Assembly (NCBI GenBank): GCA_902538565.1
Contig: CACBFQ010000002.1
Coordinates: 62,001 to 126,000 of the forward strand
DNA from: an uncultured Fidelibacterota bacterium
Lineage (GTDB): Bacteria > Fidelibacterota > Marinisomatia > Marinisomatales > Marinisomataceae
DNA: 64,000 bases
Direction of reading: 5' to 3'
In this document: positions 50,001-59,141 of the stretch, piece by piece
Position numbering within the stretch: the first letter of the stretch is position 1
How the letters are laid out: each line of letters begins with the position of its first letter
The notes under the pieces: model-generated
Database searches by the model: none
What the model was told of the DNA's origin: nothing
What the model saw: only the letters and a program-made list of their open reading frames with translations
Made by a program: the position numbers and the translations under genes

Positions 50001-50798
50001 ATGAAAAAAAATTATAAAATTGGTATTGCATTGGGCGGTGGAGCTGCTAGAGGATATGCTCATATTGGAGTATTAAATGCAATTGATGAACTAAAGATAC
50101 CAATATCATATGTTTCTGGAACGAGCATTGGGTCATTTATTGGTGCTTTGTATGCCTCTGGAAATCTTAAAACATTCGAGCAAGAAGTAAGATCAAGAAA
50201 TAGCTTTATGAAAGACGTACTTTTTAAACTTGATCCTATTTTTCCAAAACTATCAATTATGAACGGAAATGAGGTTATTAAGATTTTTAAAGAATTAACC
50301 GATATAAGAACATTTGAAGAGCTTAATATACCCTTAACAACCGTAGCAACTGACATCGTAAATAATGTAAAAATAGAATCAAACAAAGGGGATTTAATCA
50401 ATGCTATTAAAGCAAGCATTGCTATTCCTGGAGTATTGACTCCAACATATGTAAATGATAATCTTTGCGTTGATGGTGGATTAATTGATCCAGTACCATT
50501 ACAGTCAATAATTGATATGGGATCAAATAGAACAATTGCTGTAAACCTTTACGGTCTTCAAACCTCTAAAAAGAAAGACAGTAAATATAATATAGTTGAT
50601 ATTGTTGATAGGTCAGCTAAAATTATTCTTAATAATGTTACTCACCTTAGCTTTAAAAATAATGAACCTAATATTTTAATCGAACCTCCAATAGATCAGT
50701 TTTACGGATGGGATTTTCATAAAGCAAATGAACTGATTGATATTGGATATGATACGGCTAAAGAAATTTTGAATGTAAATTCAGAGCTATTTATTTAA
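50001..50798 (+). CDS. Patatin-like phospholipase family protein (RssA-like)
   Basis: GIALGGGAARGYAHIGVLNAI, SGTSIGSFIGALYASG (GxSxG), CVDGGLIDPVPL (DGG). Confidence 0.94.
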   Translation: MKKNYKIGIALGGGAARGYAHIGVLNAIDELKIPISYVSGTSIGSFIGALYASGNLKTFEQEVRSRNSFMKDVLFKLDPIFPKLSIMNGNEVIKIFKELTDIRTFEELNIPLTTVATDIVNNVKIESNKGDLINAIKASIAIPGVLTPTYVNDNLCVDGGLIDPVPLQSIIDMGSNRTIAVNLYGLQTSKKKDSKYNIVDIVDRSAKIILNNVTHLSFKNNEPNILIEPPIDQFYGWDFHKANELIDIGYDTAKEILNVNSELFI

Positions 50799-51908
50799 AA
50801 CATTCTTTAAAGAATCAAGACAATAATCTACGCTCTCGCTTCTGGCATTATATCCCATTAATCCAATTCTCCATATTTTTCCAGAAAATTTTCCTAATCC
50901 TGCTCCAATTTCTAAGTTAAAATCGTTTAGAAGCATTGATCGAATCTCAAGATCATCATAACCATCAGGAATATAGATAGAATTCATTTGTGGCAATCGA
51001 TATTCTTTGTCTACAACAAAATTGAAACTCATTTCATCAAGACCTTCTTTTAGCCTAAAATGTGCATTTAAATGTCTATTCCATAGCTTTTCAAGTGTTT
51101 CATCACATGCAAGCCTTAAAGCTTCATGTAATGCAAAAATAGAATTAATGGGAGCAGTATGATGATAACTTCTTTTCCCTTGTCCGCTCCAATAATCTAA
51201 AACTAGAGTCTGATCTAAAAACCAACTCTGAATTTTTGAATTTCTATTTTTAATTTTTTCGATAGCTTTGTCAGAAAATGTTAATGGTGATAAACCAGGA
51301 ACGCATGAAAGACATTTTTGACTACCCGAATATACTGCATCCAATCCCCATTCATCAGTCAAAATTGGAATTCCTGTAAATGAAGTAACAGTATCTGCAA
51401 TAACCAAACATCCATATTTTTTAGATATTTCGGCAATCTCTTTTGCATCACTTCTTACTCCTGTTGATGTTTCAGCATGAACAAAAGCTACCACCTTAGT
51501 ATCAGGATTTTTCTTTAAAGATTCTTCGAGCTTATCAAGAGAGACTGGGGTGCCCCATTCATCATCTACTATAATTGCTTCGCCACCAATTCTTTCGACA
51601 TTCTCAACCATTCGCCCACCAAAGAGTCCATTTACACAAACAATTACTTTATCACCCGGCTCAACTAAATTAACAAAACTGGCTTCCATACCTGCACTTC
51701 CAGGCGCAGAAATGGCAATAGTAAATTCATTTTTGGTTTGAAATAAATATCTCAGCATGGACTTAACTTCATCCATCATTTCAACGAACTTTGGATCTAA
51801 ATGTCCAACTTCAGGTCTTATTAAGGCTTCTGATACTTCAGGATATAAGTTTGTAGGTCCAGCACCCAAAAGCCTTCTTTCAGGCGTTTGAAAAGAACTA
51901 TATTTCAT
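50787..51908 (-). CDS. Class V aminotransferase (alanine-glyoxylate aminotransferase-like)
   Basis: GPTNLYPEVSEALIRPEVGHLDPKF, VVAFVHAETSTGVRSDAKEI, AVYSGSQKCLSCVPGLSPL (PLP Lys). Confidence 0.9.
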   Translation of the reverse strand: MKYSSFQTPERRLLGAGPTNLYPEVSEALIRPEVGHLDPKFVEMMDEVKSMLRYLFQTKNEFTIAISAPGSAGMEASFVNLVEPGDKVIVCVNGLFGGRMVENVERIGGEAIIVDDEWGTPVSLDKLEESLKKNPDTKVVAFVHAETSTGVRSDAKEIAEISKKYGCLVIADTVTSFTGIPILTDEWGLDAVYSGSQKCLSCVPGLSPLTFSDKAIEKIKNRNSKIQSWFLDQTLVLDYWSGQGKRSYHHTAPINSIFALHEALRLACDETLEKLWNRHLNAHFRLKEGLDEMSFNFVVDKEYRLPQMNSIYIPDGYDDLEIRSMLLNDFNLEIGAGLGKFSGKIWRIGLMGYNARSESVDYCLDSLKNVLNK

Positions 51909-51931
51909 TTTCCCCCAATATATGTTTTCAA

Positions 51932-52546
51932 TTAGTCTTCAAAAACTTCGCTTTTATCCTTTATTAAAACTGTCATTTCAATTTTTTCTAAAGGATTATC
52001 ATTCATATCTTTTTCGGAATTAACTATTAAGTCTATTACTTCAAGGCCTTTAATTACCTTACCAAAAACGGTATAATTTTTGTCCAAGAAAGGCGCATTA
52101 TCATGACAAACAAAAAATTGACTAGAAGCACTATTTGGGTCGTTTGTACGAGCCATAGATAAGATGCCTTTAGTGTGAGGAATATCGTTAAATTCGGCAG
52201 GAATTAACCAAGTATTCGGATCATTTTCATCTCCAAGACCAAAGAACTTTCCAGCCCTGCCTCCAGTTCCGTGCAAAGCTCTATTATCTAATTTTGAATT
52301 TGGGTCTCCACCTTGAATGACAAAACCAGGTATAACTCTATGAAACGTAGTTCCATTAAAATATTCTTCTTCTGCTAGAGTGATAAAACTCTCTACATGC
52401 ATGGGCGCAACGTCAGGGTAAAATTCAACTACCATATCTCCATGCTTAGTGGAAATTACAGCTACTCTCTCTTCATGTGTCATGTTCATACAAGAAACTC
52501 CTATAAATGTTAAAATTGCGGCTAGAATTAAAAATTTTGATTTCAT
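51932..52546 (-). CDS. Cyclophilin-type peptidyl-prolyl isomerase, lipoprotein-like signal
   Basis: GTTFHRVIPGFVIQGGDP, ILSMARTNDPNSASSQFFVCHDNAPFLDKNYTVFGKVIKGLEVID. Confidence 0.94.
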   Translation of the reverse strand: MKSKFLILAAILTFIGVSCMNMTHEERVAVISTKHGDMVVEFYPDVAPMHVESFITLAEEEYFNGTTFHRVIPGFVIQGGDPNSKLDNRALHGTGGRAGKFFGLGDENDPNTWLIPAEFNDIPHTKGILSMARTNDPNSASSQFFVCHDNAPFLDKNYTVFGKVIKGLEVIDLIVNSEKDMNDNPLEKIEMTVLIKDKSEVFED

Positions 52547-52575
52547 ATTAGATAGTATAATTTAAGACAATAATT

Positions 52576-52610
52576 CTTTTTGTTGGGCAAAAAATATGCC
52601 CAACAAAAAG
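52576..52610. terminator. Inverted repeat, likely rho-independent terminator
   Basis: ctttttgttgggc (52576-52588) / gcccaacaaaaag (52598-52610), perfect 13-bp stem with 9-nt loop, directly downstream of the 52624..53166 minus-strand gene. Confidence 0.85.
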
Positions 52611-52623
52611 TTTTCTTTAAAGT

Positions 52624-53166
52624 TTATTCAGATTCTTTGATTACTGGTCTAGACCATTGCTCAACTCCAGCTATCTTCAAGTCTTCATTGAAGTAAAAGA
52701 GTTCCATCAATTCTAGTTCTAGAACAGTTCCATCTTTGAAACTATCTTTAACATAAGAACTAACGGTTACAGCTGCTCCGCCTGGTCTATTTTTAATTTT
52801 ATTTGGTAAGATTGCCCATAACTTTCTTTCATGAGAAATACGTGATTCTAAACGATTTTTAATCTCAGTATTTGTTAAAAAAGTTACGGAACCGTCTAAA
52901 GACCTGAACCACACTGAATCGGAGATAGCAGATGAAATTCCTTCATAATCAAGTTCTTCAAAATCTTTGAAAAAATTTTCCAAAATTTCAACTTCACCAT
53001 CATTAGAATAAACAAAAGGGTTTCCTCCATAAAGCTCAGTATTATTTCCTCCTCTACCGTAGAATTTTCCACCTTCAGAATATTCATTTGACGAAGAATT
53101 AACACATGAAAATAATAACATATTTGTACAAGCTATTGAAAGATAGATTATATTTTTATTAAACAT
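52624..53166 (-). CDS. Lipoprotein with one copy of an NTF2/SnoaL-like repeat domain
   Basis: Lipobox LLFSCVNS; paralogous to the 53280..54248 product (GGKFYGRGGNN...GGNPFVYSNDGEVEILENFF). Confidence 0.65.
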   Translation of the reverse strand: MFNKNIIYLSIACTNMLLFSCVNSSSNEYSEGGKFYGRGGNNTELYGGNPFVYSNDGEVEILENFFKDFEELDYEGISSAISDSVWFRSLDGSVTFLTNTEIKNRLESRISHERKLWAILPNKIKNRPGGAAVTVSSYVKDSFKDGTVLELELMELFYFNEDLKIAGVEQWSRPVIKESE

Positions 53167-53224
53167 TAAATACTCCTTTTTTAAAAAATTAATTCATGAA
53201 TGTTAGGAAAAGATTTGATTTAAA

Positions 53225-53259
53225 TATAGTTGCCATATATTTAATATATGGCAACTATA
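53225..53259. terminator. Perfect inverted repeat, candidate terminator
   Basis: tatagttgccatata / tatatggcaactata, 15-bp stem with 5-nt loop, 20 bp downstream of the 53280..54248 stop; T-tract weak. Confidence 0.65.
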
Positions 53260-53279
53260 ATGTCTTTCAACTTTTATTC

Positions 53280-54248
53280 TTAGGAGTTGTTATCAGACGA
53301 TAATGGCTTAGCATACTGTGTTACAGCACTAATTTTTCCATCTAAATCAAAGAAATATGTTTCAGAAACATCTGCTTCCCAAACATCTCCTTCTTTTGAT
53401 TCAACTCTAGCAGTTGACCATACAATTAATCCAGATTGTGGATCAGTATCTTTGATTTTTATTGGAATCATTGCCCAAGCTTGCCAGTTTTGAGATTTTC
53501 TTCCCGCCATAAGCACTCTTAAATCATCATGTGTCATTTCTGAATCATTAAAAGTAAATGGATTAGCTAGAAATTCTAGCGCTGCATCTGCATCCATATT
53601 ATTTGCTGCTTCAAGAAAAGCTTCAAGTTTTTCTACCTCTCCTCTATTAGAAAATACAAAAGGTCTTCCAGACCAGTCGTTATCAGGATTTCTTCCGACA
53701 AATTTTCCACCCTCTGGTAAACCGTGAGTAGTGAATTCTGGATTAGGATTTGGTCTATACCATTGATTCCAACCACCCAACTTTCCTTCTTCGTCAATAT
53801 AGTAGATTTCAAAAAGATTATGTCTTTCTTTTTGTCCATTTTGAAATAATCTGTCTTCAACAGACCAAGTCAAAACTCGAGTAATATCATCACCTTTAAA
53901 TTTAACAGGAAGCATTGCGAAAATATCCATATTAAGAGTTTCAACCTCATTATCAAAATATTCAGTCATACCCTCTGACATATTTTCAACAAATTCATCT
54001 CTGTAAAGAGATTTCATAGCATTCCAGTCTCTTGCATTGTATGCATCTGTTGACTGCTGAACGATATCCATATATTTATTATCTGCTAAAACGTATGCAC
54101 TGCCATTAAGTTCATTGTCCTCACCAGGTTCAAATTTACCAGCAGATTCAACGCCTTCGTAATTAACTACTGGCGGTGATGCAAACATCACAAATAGTCC
54201 AGCTGCAACAAGCATTAATGTAGGTAATGAATCGTAATCTAATTTCAT
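53280..54248 (-). CDS. Exported protein with two NTF2/SnoaL-like repeat domains
   Basis: Halves align internally (FAMLPVKFKGDDITRVLTWSVEDRLF... / WAMIPIKIKDTDPQSGLIVWSTARVES...) and to the downstream neighbour. Confidence 0.65.
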   Translation of the reverse strand: MKLDYDSLPTLMLVAAGLFVMFASPPVVNYEGVESAGKFEPGEDNELNGSAYVLADNKYMDIVQQSTDAYNARDWNAMKSLYRDEFVENMSEGMTEYFDNEVETLNMDIFAMLPVKFKGDDITRVLTWSVEDRLFQNGQKERHNLFEIYYIDEEGKLGGWNQWYRPNPNPEFTTHGLPEGGKFVGRNPDNDWSGRPFVFSNRGEVEKLEAFLEAANNMDADAALEFLANPFTFNDSEMTHDDLRVLMAGRKSQNWQAWAMIPIKIKDTDPQSGLIVWSTARVESKEGDVWEADVSETYFFDLDGKISAVTQYAKPLSSDNNS

Positions 54249-54339
54249 ATTTTTACCTCCTTTTTTTCGTTAATAATTATAAAAATAAAGATTTTTTAGT
54301 TGAATTGTAAAAGGATATTTTTGACATGAAGTAAATTTG

Positions 54340-54412
54340 TGGAGCCGGTCGGGATCGAACCGACGACCTCGTGAATGCCATCCACGCGCTCTCCCAACTG
54401 AGCTACGGCCCC
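54340..54412 (-). tRNA. tRNA-Ala(GGC)
   Basis: Reverse complement GGGGCCGTAGCTCAGTTGGGAGAGCGCGTGGATGGCATTCACGAGGTCGTCGGTTCGATCCCGACCGGCTCCA; anticodon GGC. Confidence 0.96.
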
Positions 54413-54432
54413 TATATTATTGTAAGTTTAAA

Positions 54433-54462
54433 AAAAAGGGCTACAATATTGTAGCCCTTTTT
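54433..54462. terminator. Palindromic terminator hairpin
   Basis: aaaaagggctacaat/attgtagcccttttt perfect palindrome flanked by A and T runs, between the 54486..55379 gene and tRNA-Ala. Confidence 0.88.
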
Positions 54463-54485
54463 AAAAAAATAAATGACGTTCAGGA

Positions 54486-55379
54486 TTATCCGCGAGTACC
54501 TTCGCTTTCTCCTTCACTTTCATCATCATTACCTCTTTTTCTACAATTATCAATCCATGCTTGCTTCATTTCCTCTGGAGAATTTACTGTTAATGAAGAA
54601 CCATCTTCGAACATTAAATCAACTGGGAAAACAACTTCAGGTCTTTTCTTTTCTCCCGTATATGATTCATAGAAAGCGCCCATTTTTTCCTCAAGATCTT
54701 TTTCATCTTCTGCTGTTAGAACAGTTCCATCAGGCATAGTAAAGCTTACAGGAAAGCCAAAGGTGAAACATTTTTTGTCATCTTCTTCGCCTCTACAAGC
54801 TTGAAATGCTTCTTTAAGTTCATCATCTGAATTGATAGTAACTGTTTCAACTTCATCGCCTCTACCAAATTGAATTTGAATTGGAAATACAAATTCAGGT
54901 TTTTGCTTTTCACCAGTTTCTTCATAATTCGCTTTCATAGCGTCTCTGAACTCTTGATAGTCATTGGCAGTGTATGATGTTTCTCCAAGTGAGAAAGTCA
55001 ATGGAAATACAAATTTGAAGCATCTTTTGTCATGCCTTTTTCTTTCTTCCATACCATCTCTGCCACCCAACTTTCTTCCGTCCTTAGCAAAGAAAATTTC
55101 TGTCATATCTCCTGCATCTAAAGCCATGTCTCCAAGGGATATTTGATAACCATATTCTGGAGAAATTTCTGCTTTATACATCATATAATCATAATATTCT
55201 TCACCAATCGCATATAATGACATTGAAGGTACATCAACTTCATCAATTTCAAATTTGTTTGGATCAGAAATAATTGCTTCAATAAGTTGCGTGTCAGACA
55301 TTTCTTGTTTATAAGACATGTTGTCATCACAAGAAGTAATCATAAAAATTAGTGTAAATATCAGTAAAAGTTTTCTCAT
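54486..55379 (-). CDS. Lipoprotein with four FP-motif repeats
   Basis: Lipobox MITSCDD; repeats FVFPLTFSLGETSYTANDYQEF / FVFPIQIQFGRGDEVETVTINSDDEL / FGFPVSFTMPDGTVLTAEDEKDL / VVFPVDLMFEDGSSLTVNSPEEM. Confidence 0.7.
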   Translation of the reverse strand: MRKLLLIFTLIFMITSCDDNMSYKQEMSDTQLIEAIISDPNKFEIDEVDVPSMSLYAIGEEYYDYMMYKAEISPEYGYQISLGDMALDAGDMTEIFFAKDGRKLGGRDGMEERKRHDKRCFKFVFPLTFSLGETSYTANDYQEFRDAMKANYEETGEKQKPEFVFPIQIQFGRGDEVETVTINSDDELKEAFQACRGEEDDKKCFTFGFPVSFTMPDGTVLTAEDEKDLEEKMGAFYESYTGEKKRPEVVFPVDLMFEDGSSLTVNSPEEMKQAWIDNCRKRGNDDESEGESEGTRG

Positions 55380-55408
55380 TACAATCCTTTATTTTTGTTA
55401 AATATAAT

Positions 55409-55936
55409 TTATCTAAATTTTTTCTTTCTGTCAAAATTTCTTTTTGACATATCTGAACCACGCTCAGCCATTCTCTTTGTAGCTTCAAATATAATTTTTT
55501 CTTCTTGAAAAACTAACTTTGTTCTTTGTTCGTTACTTAATACGCTAGTAGTATTTTTCAAAAATTCAGATTCTAGTTTAGCTAACTCTTCCTTCATTTC
55601 AAGCTGATACTTTATTGCAGTATCTACGTCAAACTTTGATACATCCTTTGCTTTAGATCGCAGCTTACTTACCTTCTCGCGATATTGCTTTTGAGTTTCA
55701 CGTACCAGGTCTTTATATTCTTTTTGCATTGGAAAAAACTGTTGCGCTTGTTCTGGTGATAAATCTAAATAATTGGTTTGAATACCAATCATAGTAGATT
55801 CTTTTTGATCTTGTAATTGCTCCATACGTTTTTTACGCATATCCATTTTTTCCATATCTTCTGCATTTTTACGTTGCATCTGACCTTGAGCAAAGACACT
55901 TGTTAAGAATATTGATAAAATAAGTAATTGTTTCAT
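55409..55936 (-). CDS. Periplasmic Spy/CpxP-like helical protein
   Basis: Signal peptide, charged helices with LSPEQAQQFFPMQKEY and LSNEQRTKLVFQEE (LTxxQ-like) motifs. Confidence 0.6.
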   Translation of the reverse strand: MKQLLILSIFLTSVFAQGQMQRKNAEDMEKMDMRKKRMEQLQDQKESTMIGIQTNYLDLSPEQAQQFFPMQKEYKDLVRETQKQYREKVSKLRSKAKDVSKFDVDTAIKYQLEMKEELAKLESEFLKNTTSVLSNEQRTKLVFQEEKIIFEATKRMAERGSDMSKRNFDRKKKFR

Positions 55937-55999
55937 GATTTCTCCTGTTTATTAATCATATGTACTTTTTTAAACACTGTTATTTAAAAAAAGTTTCAA

Positions 56000-56362
56000 T
56001 TAACCCTTTCTAGCATTCATAAATGACTTAACTGACATTATAAATCCAACAAGACATAAAACAAAAGTTGTAAACTGTTCAACGGTTGCTAAAGGCCTTT
56101 CTAACTCATTGCCACTTAAAAGATAACTAGCTAAATCAGAAACAGATCCAAAAGTAGCTCCAATACCAAGAATTAATATTAGTACATTAACATGTGCAAA
56201 ATGTTTATGAAATTTTGGAAAAGTTCTTCCTAAGAATAAAACAATCTGCATCAAAAGCCCGAGAATTGAAGGAATGAGCGCAGTAAAAGTCATAGCAGAG
56301 GCATAAAATGCTATGCCTAAAATAATTAAACTAATACTAATTTTATTAAAAATATTATCCAT
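56000..56362 (-). CDS. Small four-TM membrane protein
   Basis: 120 aa with four hydrophobic stretches. Confidence 0.5.
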   Translation of the reverse strand: MDNIFNKISISLIILGIAFYASAMTFTALIPSILGLLMQIVLFLGRTFPKFHKHFAHVNVLILILGIGATFGSVSDLASYLLSGNELERPLATVEQFTTFVLCLVGFIMSVKSFMNARKG

Positions 56363-56372
56363 AATGTTCCCC

Positions 56373-57086
56373 TTATTTTTCTATAATTTCGCTAATTTTT
56401 TTAAAACTTCCATTTAATTCCGAAATCATTTTTTCGGTATATGGATTAAAATTTTGAATATCTTCAAATAATTCCCATGTATCGTTACATGTTTGACTGA
56501 CAAGCTTATGCAATGCTTTATAACCTTCTGTATCAATTCTAGTTTCATTTGTTCCAAAATCATCAATTACTCTTCCAACAAAATGAGTTAATCCTTGTGA
56601 TCTTGCAGCCATCATGTCATGCTCTTTAGCAGAAATTTCTTCAATTGTAATATTTTGACTTTCAAAATAGTTTTTCCAAAAATCATATCTTTCAAAATTA
56701 TTTCTTACGGATTCCATTGTCATAACCGAACCACTATCTTTTAAGGAATCAGGACCAAATAATGGATGTGTTGCTATAATGTCTGTTTGAGTAGGCAAAT
56801 TATCTTTCATCACTCTTTTTGGAAATACTTTTACGGAACAAACATCTATTAAAGTCTTTCCGCTTTCAATTTTATTTGAAATATTAATTATTAGCTCTTC
56901 AAAATCTCTAATAGGAACAGCAATGAAAATAGTATCATTTTTAAGAGCATCTCCTAGTGAAACTTCATTAATTTCTGAATTATTGATTCGATTTTTATCA
57001 AATACCTCAACTTCAAAACCTTTTGAGAGTAGTGCATGAAGCATTGCTCCAAATCTACCAAACCCTATAATGCTAACTTTGTTCAT
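56373..57086 (-). CDS. tyrA: Prephenate dehydrogenase-like protein
   Basis: IIGFGRFGAMLHALL Rossmann, DVCSVKVFPKRVM, ATHPLFGPDS. Confidence 0.85.
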   Translation of the reverse strand: MNKVSIIGFGRFGAMLHALLSKGFEVEVFDKNRINNSEINEVSLGDALKNDTIFIAVPIRDFEELIINISNKIESGKTLIDVCSVKVFPKRVMKDNLPTQTDIIATHPLFGPDSLKDSGSVMTMESVRNNFERYDFWKNYFESQNITIEEISAKEHDMMAARSQGLTHFVGRVIDDFGTNETRIDTEGYKALHKLVSQTCNDTWELFEDIQNFNPYTEKMISELNGSFKKISEIIEK

Positions 57087-57649
57087 GAGTCCAACCTTTT
57101 TACAGCCAAGAATAAAGTTAAATTTCTTTTTAAGTCATGAATATCATTCTCAAGAATGTTAAGTCCATATTTCTTTGCGGAAAATTTACTTGCAATAACT
57201 GCTACTTGTTTCGGCAATCTTCCCTCCGCTAAATCTTGAGCAGCCTTAGCAGTATCATCCTCTTCAACAAGCTTTTTTGACCAGAATTTTTCAGCCAAAT
57301 AGTCTTTACATTGTTTTAATGCTTGTTCGTGTGAATGAATTTCTTCAATATCTCCAACAGAAACACCATCTACTGCTAATAAATTTTGACTGATTTCTAT
57401 AAAAAACATGTCAATGATTTGACACTGATTTTTTGCTAAAGCTTCTACGCTTTCAATTACTACTCCTCCTTGAGCATTTTCCATAGCAAATATTCCTGTA
57501 TCAATTGAATTATTTGATAAACTATCAAGAACGTTCATTGAACTAACAAGATATTTTAATTCAAAATCTTTAATTCCAAATTTTTCACAATATGATTTTG
57601 CAGCTTCTTCGCTAAAACTACCTTCAATTCCTTGAATACCCACTTTCAT
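57083..57649 (-). CDS. pheA: Prephenate dehydratase, catalytic domain only
   Basis: GIQGIEGSFSEEAAKSYC, AMENAQGGVV, SHEQALKQC; start set at MKVGIQG, giving a 4-nt overlap with aroQ. Confidence 0.82.
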   Translation of the reverse strand: MKVGIQGIEGSFSEEAAKSYCEKFGIKDFELKYLVSSMNVLDSLSNNSIDTGIFAMENAQGGVVIESVEALAKNQCQIIDMFFIEISQNLLAVDGVSVGDIEEIHSHEQALKQCKDYLAEKFWSKKLVEEDDTAKAAQDLAEGRLPKQVAVIASKFSAKKYGLNILENDIHDLKRNLTLFLAVKRLDS

Positions 57650-58077
57650 TTTTTTATCTCCAAAATATGCTTTATGCCGTTTATATAACTTTGTTTTCCT
57701 TCGCCAAAAAACTGTCCAATACAAACATTTTTAATGACGGAGGTTTTTCTAAAATTTTCTCGTTTATGAATATTTGACAAATGTACTTCAACCGTAGGAA
57801 TTTGAGTGCCAACTATGGCATCTCTTAAAGAATATGAATAATGAGTCAGTGCACCAGCATTTAAAATGCAATAGTCTACTTTTCCTCTTTTTGAATGCAA
57901 AAAGTCAATCATTTCACCTTCTGAATTCGATTGAAAGAATTCAAGTTCAAAATTCTGGCACAATTCATGATTTTGAATCCATGCATTGATCTGATTGAGA
58001 CTCTCACTACCATAAATCTCAGGCTCTCTTTCGCCAAGCAAATTCAGGTTTGGACCATTCACGATAATTAATTTCAT
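57646..58077 (-). CDS. aroQ: Type II 3-dehydroquinate dehydratase
   Basis: IIVNGPNLNLLGEREPEIYG, FFQSNSEGEMIDFLH, NAGALTHYSYSLRDAI. Confidence 0.96.
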   Translation of the reverse strand: MKLIIVNGPNLNLLGEREPEIYGSESLNQINAWIQNHELCQNFELEFFQSNSEGEMIDFLHSKRGKVDYCILNAGALTHYSYSLRDAIVGTQIPTVEVHLSNIHKRENFRKTSVIKNVCIGQFFGEGKQSYINGIKHILEIKK

Positions 58078-59141
58078 AACACGCTCAAACTTTCTTTAAT
58101 TTGATCAAATGTGATATCTTTGCTGATTCTTGATTTACCAATTTCATCTAATAAGATAAATCTAATTTTTTTCTCTCTAAATTTTTTGTCATTTTTGACA
58201 AAATTTATAAAAGTCTCTTTATTATCAATATCAAGTTTCGGTAATTCAAATTTAGATAATAATTGAGTGGATATTTCATATTCATCATTAGTTAAATTTC
58301 CAAATTTATTGGAAAGATATAATGCGCACTTCATACCATAAAAAATTGCTTCTCCATGTAATAAATTTTTGTAATTAGTAAATGATTCAATTGCATGCCC
58401 AACAGTATGACCAAAATTCAGAATCATTCTTAATTCATTCTCATTTTCATCTTCACTAACAATATCGCTCTTTATTTCACAACATTGGATAATTATTTTC
58501 TGTAAAACATCTATATCTTTATTTTCAATTTTAATCGCATTAGCAACTAAATAATAAAAAAATTCTTTATCATAAATGAAGCCGTATTTTACAACCTCTG
58601 CAAGAGCAGCTTGCAGTTCTCTATCTGGCAAAGTTGATAAAAAATTGGTATCAATTTCTACAGCTATTGGCTGATATATTCTTCCAACCAAATTTTTACC
58701 ATCCTTTAAGTTTATTCCTGTCTTTCCTCCTATTGCAGAATCAACCATTGCAAGTAACGTGGTTGGATATTGAATGTATTTAATTCCTCTCATAAAAATT
58801 GATGATGCAAAGCCCGCAACATCTCCAACTACCCCTCCACCAACTGCAAACACTAATGATGATCTATCAAAATGTTTTTTTGCCATCTCATTTACAATTA
58901 AAGAAATAGATTCAAACGATTTTGCTTTTTCACCTTGATCAATCAAAAAAATATTTACATTAGGTAAATTAGAAAGCTCGTTTATTTCATCTTTATAATG
59001 ATTTAGAATCTCTTTTTGAGTAATTAACATACATTGTGATTTTGTCGAAGATGCAAACTTTACAACTGAATTTTTGAAACCTTTGATCAAACTGATATTG
59101 TAACTATTGTTTCCTAAATCAACTTTAATCTTATTGGACAT
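58074..59141 (-). CDS. aroB: 3-dehydroquinate synthase
   Basis: VFAVGGGVVGDVAGFASSIFMRGI, PTTLLAMVDSAIGGKTGIN, LNFGHTVGHAIE. Confidence 0.96.
   Translation of the reverse strand: MSNKIKVDLGNNSYNISLIKGFKNSVVKFASSTKSQCMLITQKEILNHYKDEINELSNLPNVNIFLIDQGEKAKSFESISLIVNEMAKKHFDRSSLVFAVGGGVVGDVAGFASSIFMRGIKYIQYPTTLLAMVDSAIGGKTGINLKDGKNLVGRIYQPIAVEIDTNFLSTLPDRELQAALAEVVKYGFIYDKEFFYYLVANAIKIENKDIDVLQKIIIQCCEIKSDIVSEDENENELRMILNFGHTVGHAIESFTNYKNLLHGEAIFYGMKCALYLSNKFGNLTNDEYEISTQLLSKFELPKLDIDNKETFINFVKNDKKFREKKIRFILLDEIGKSRISKDITFDQIKESLSVL

Noticed and set aside
50787-50798. 12-bp overlap of convergent patatin and aminotransferase genes as a possible frameshift
   Set aside because: Both proteins look complete at their C-termini; short convergent overlaps are normal in compact genomes
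54337-54739. Plus-strand ORFs of 111 and 88 aa from tRNA-Ala into the FP-repeat gene
   Set aside because: First spans the antisense of a tRNA and a terminator; both antisense to a well-supported lipoprotein gene
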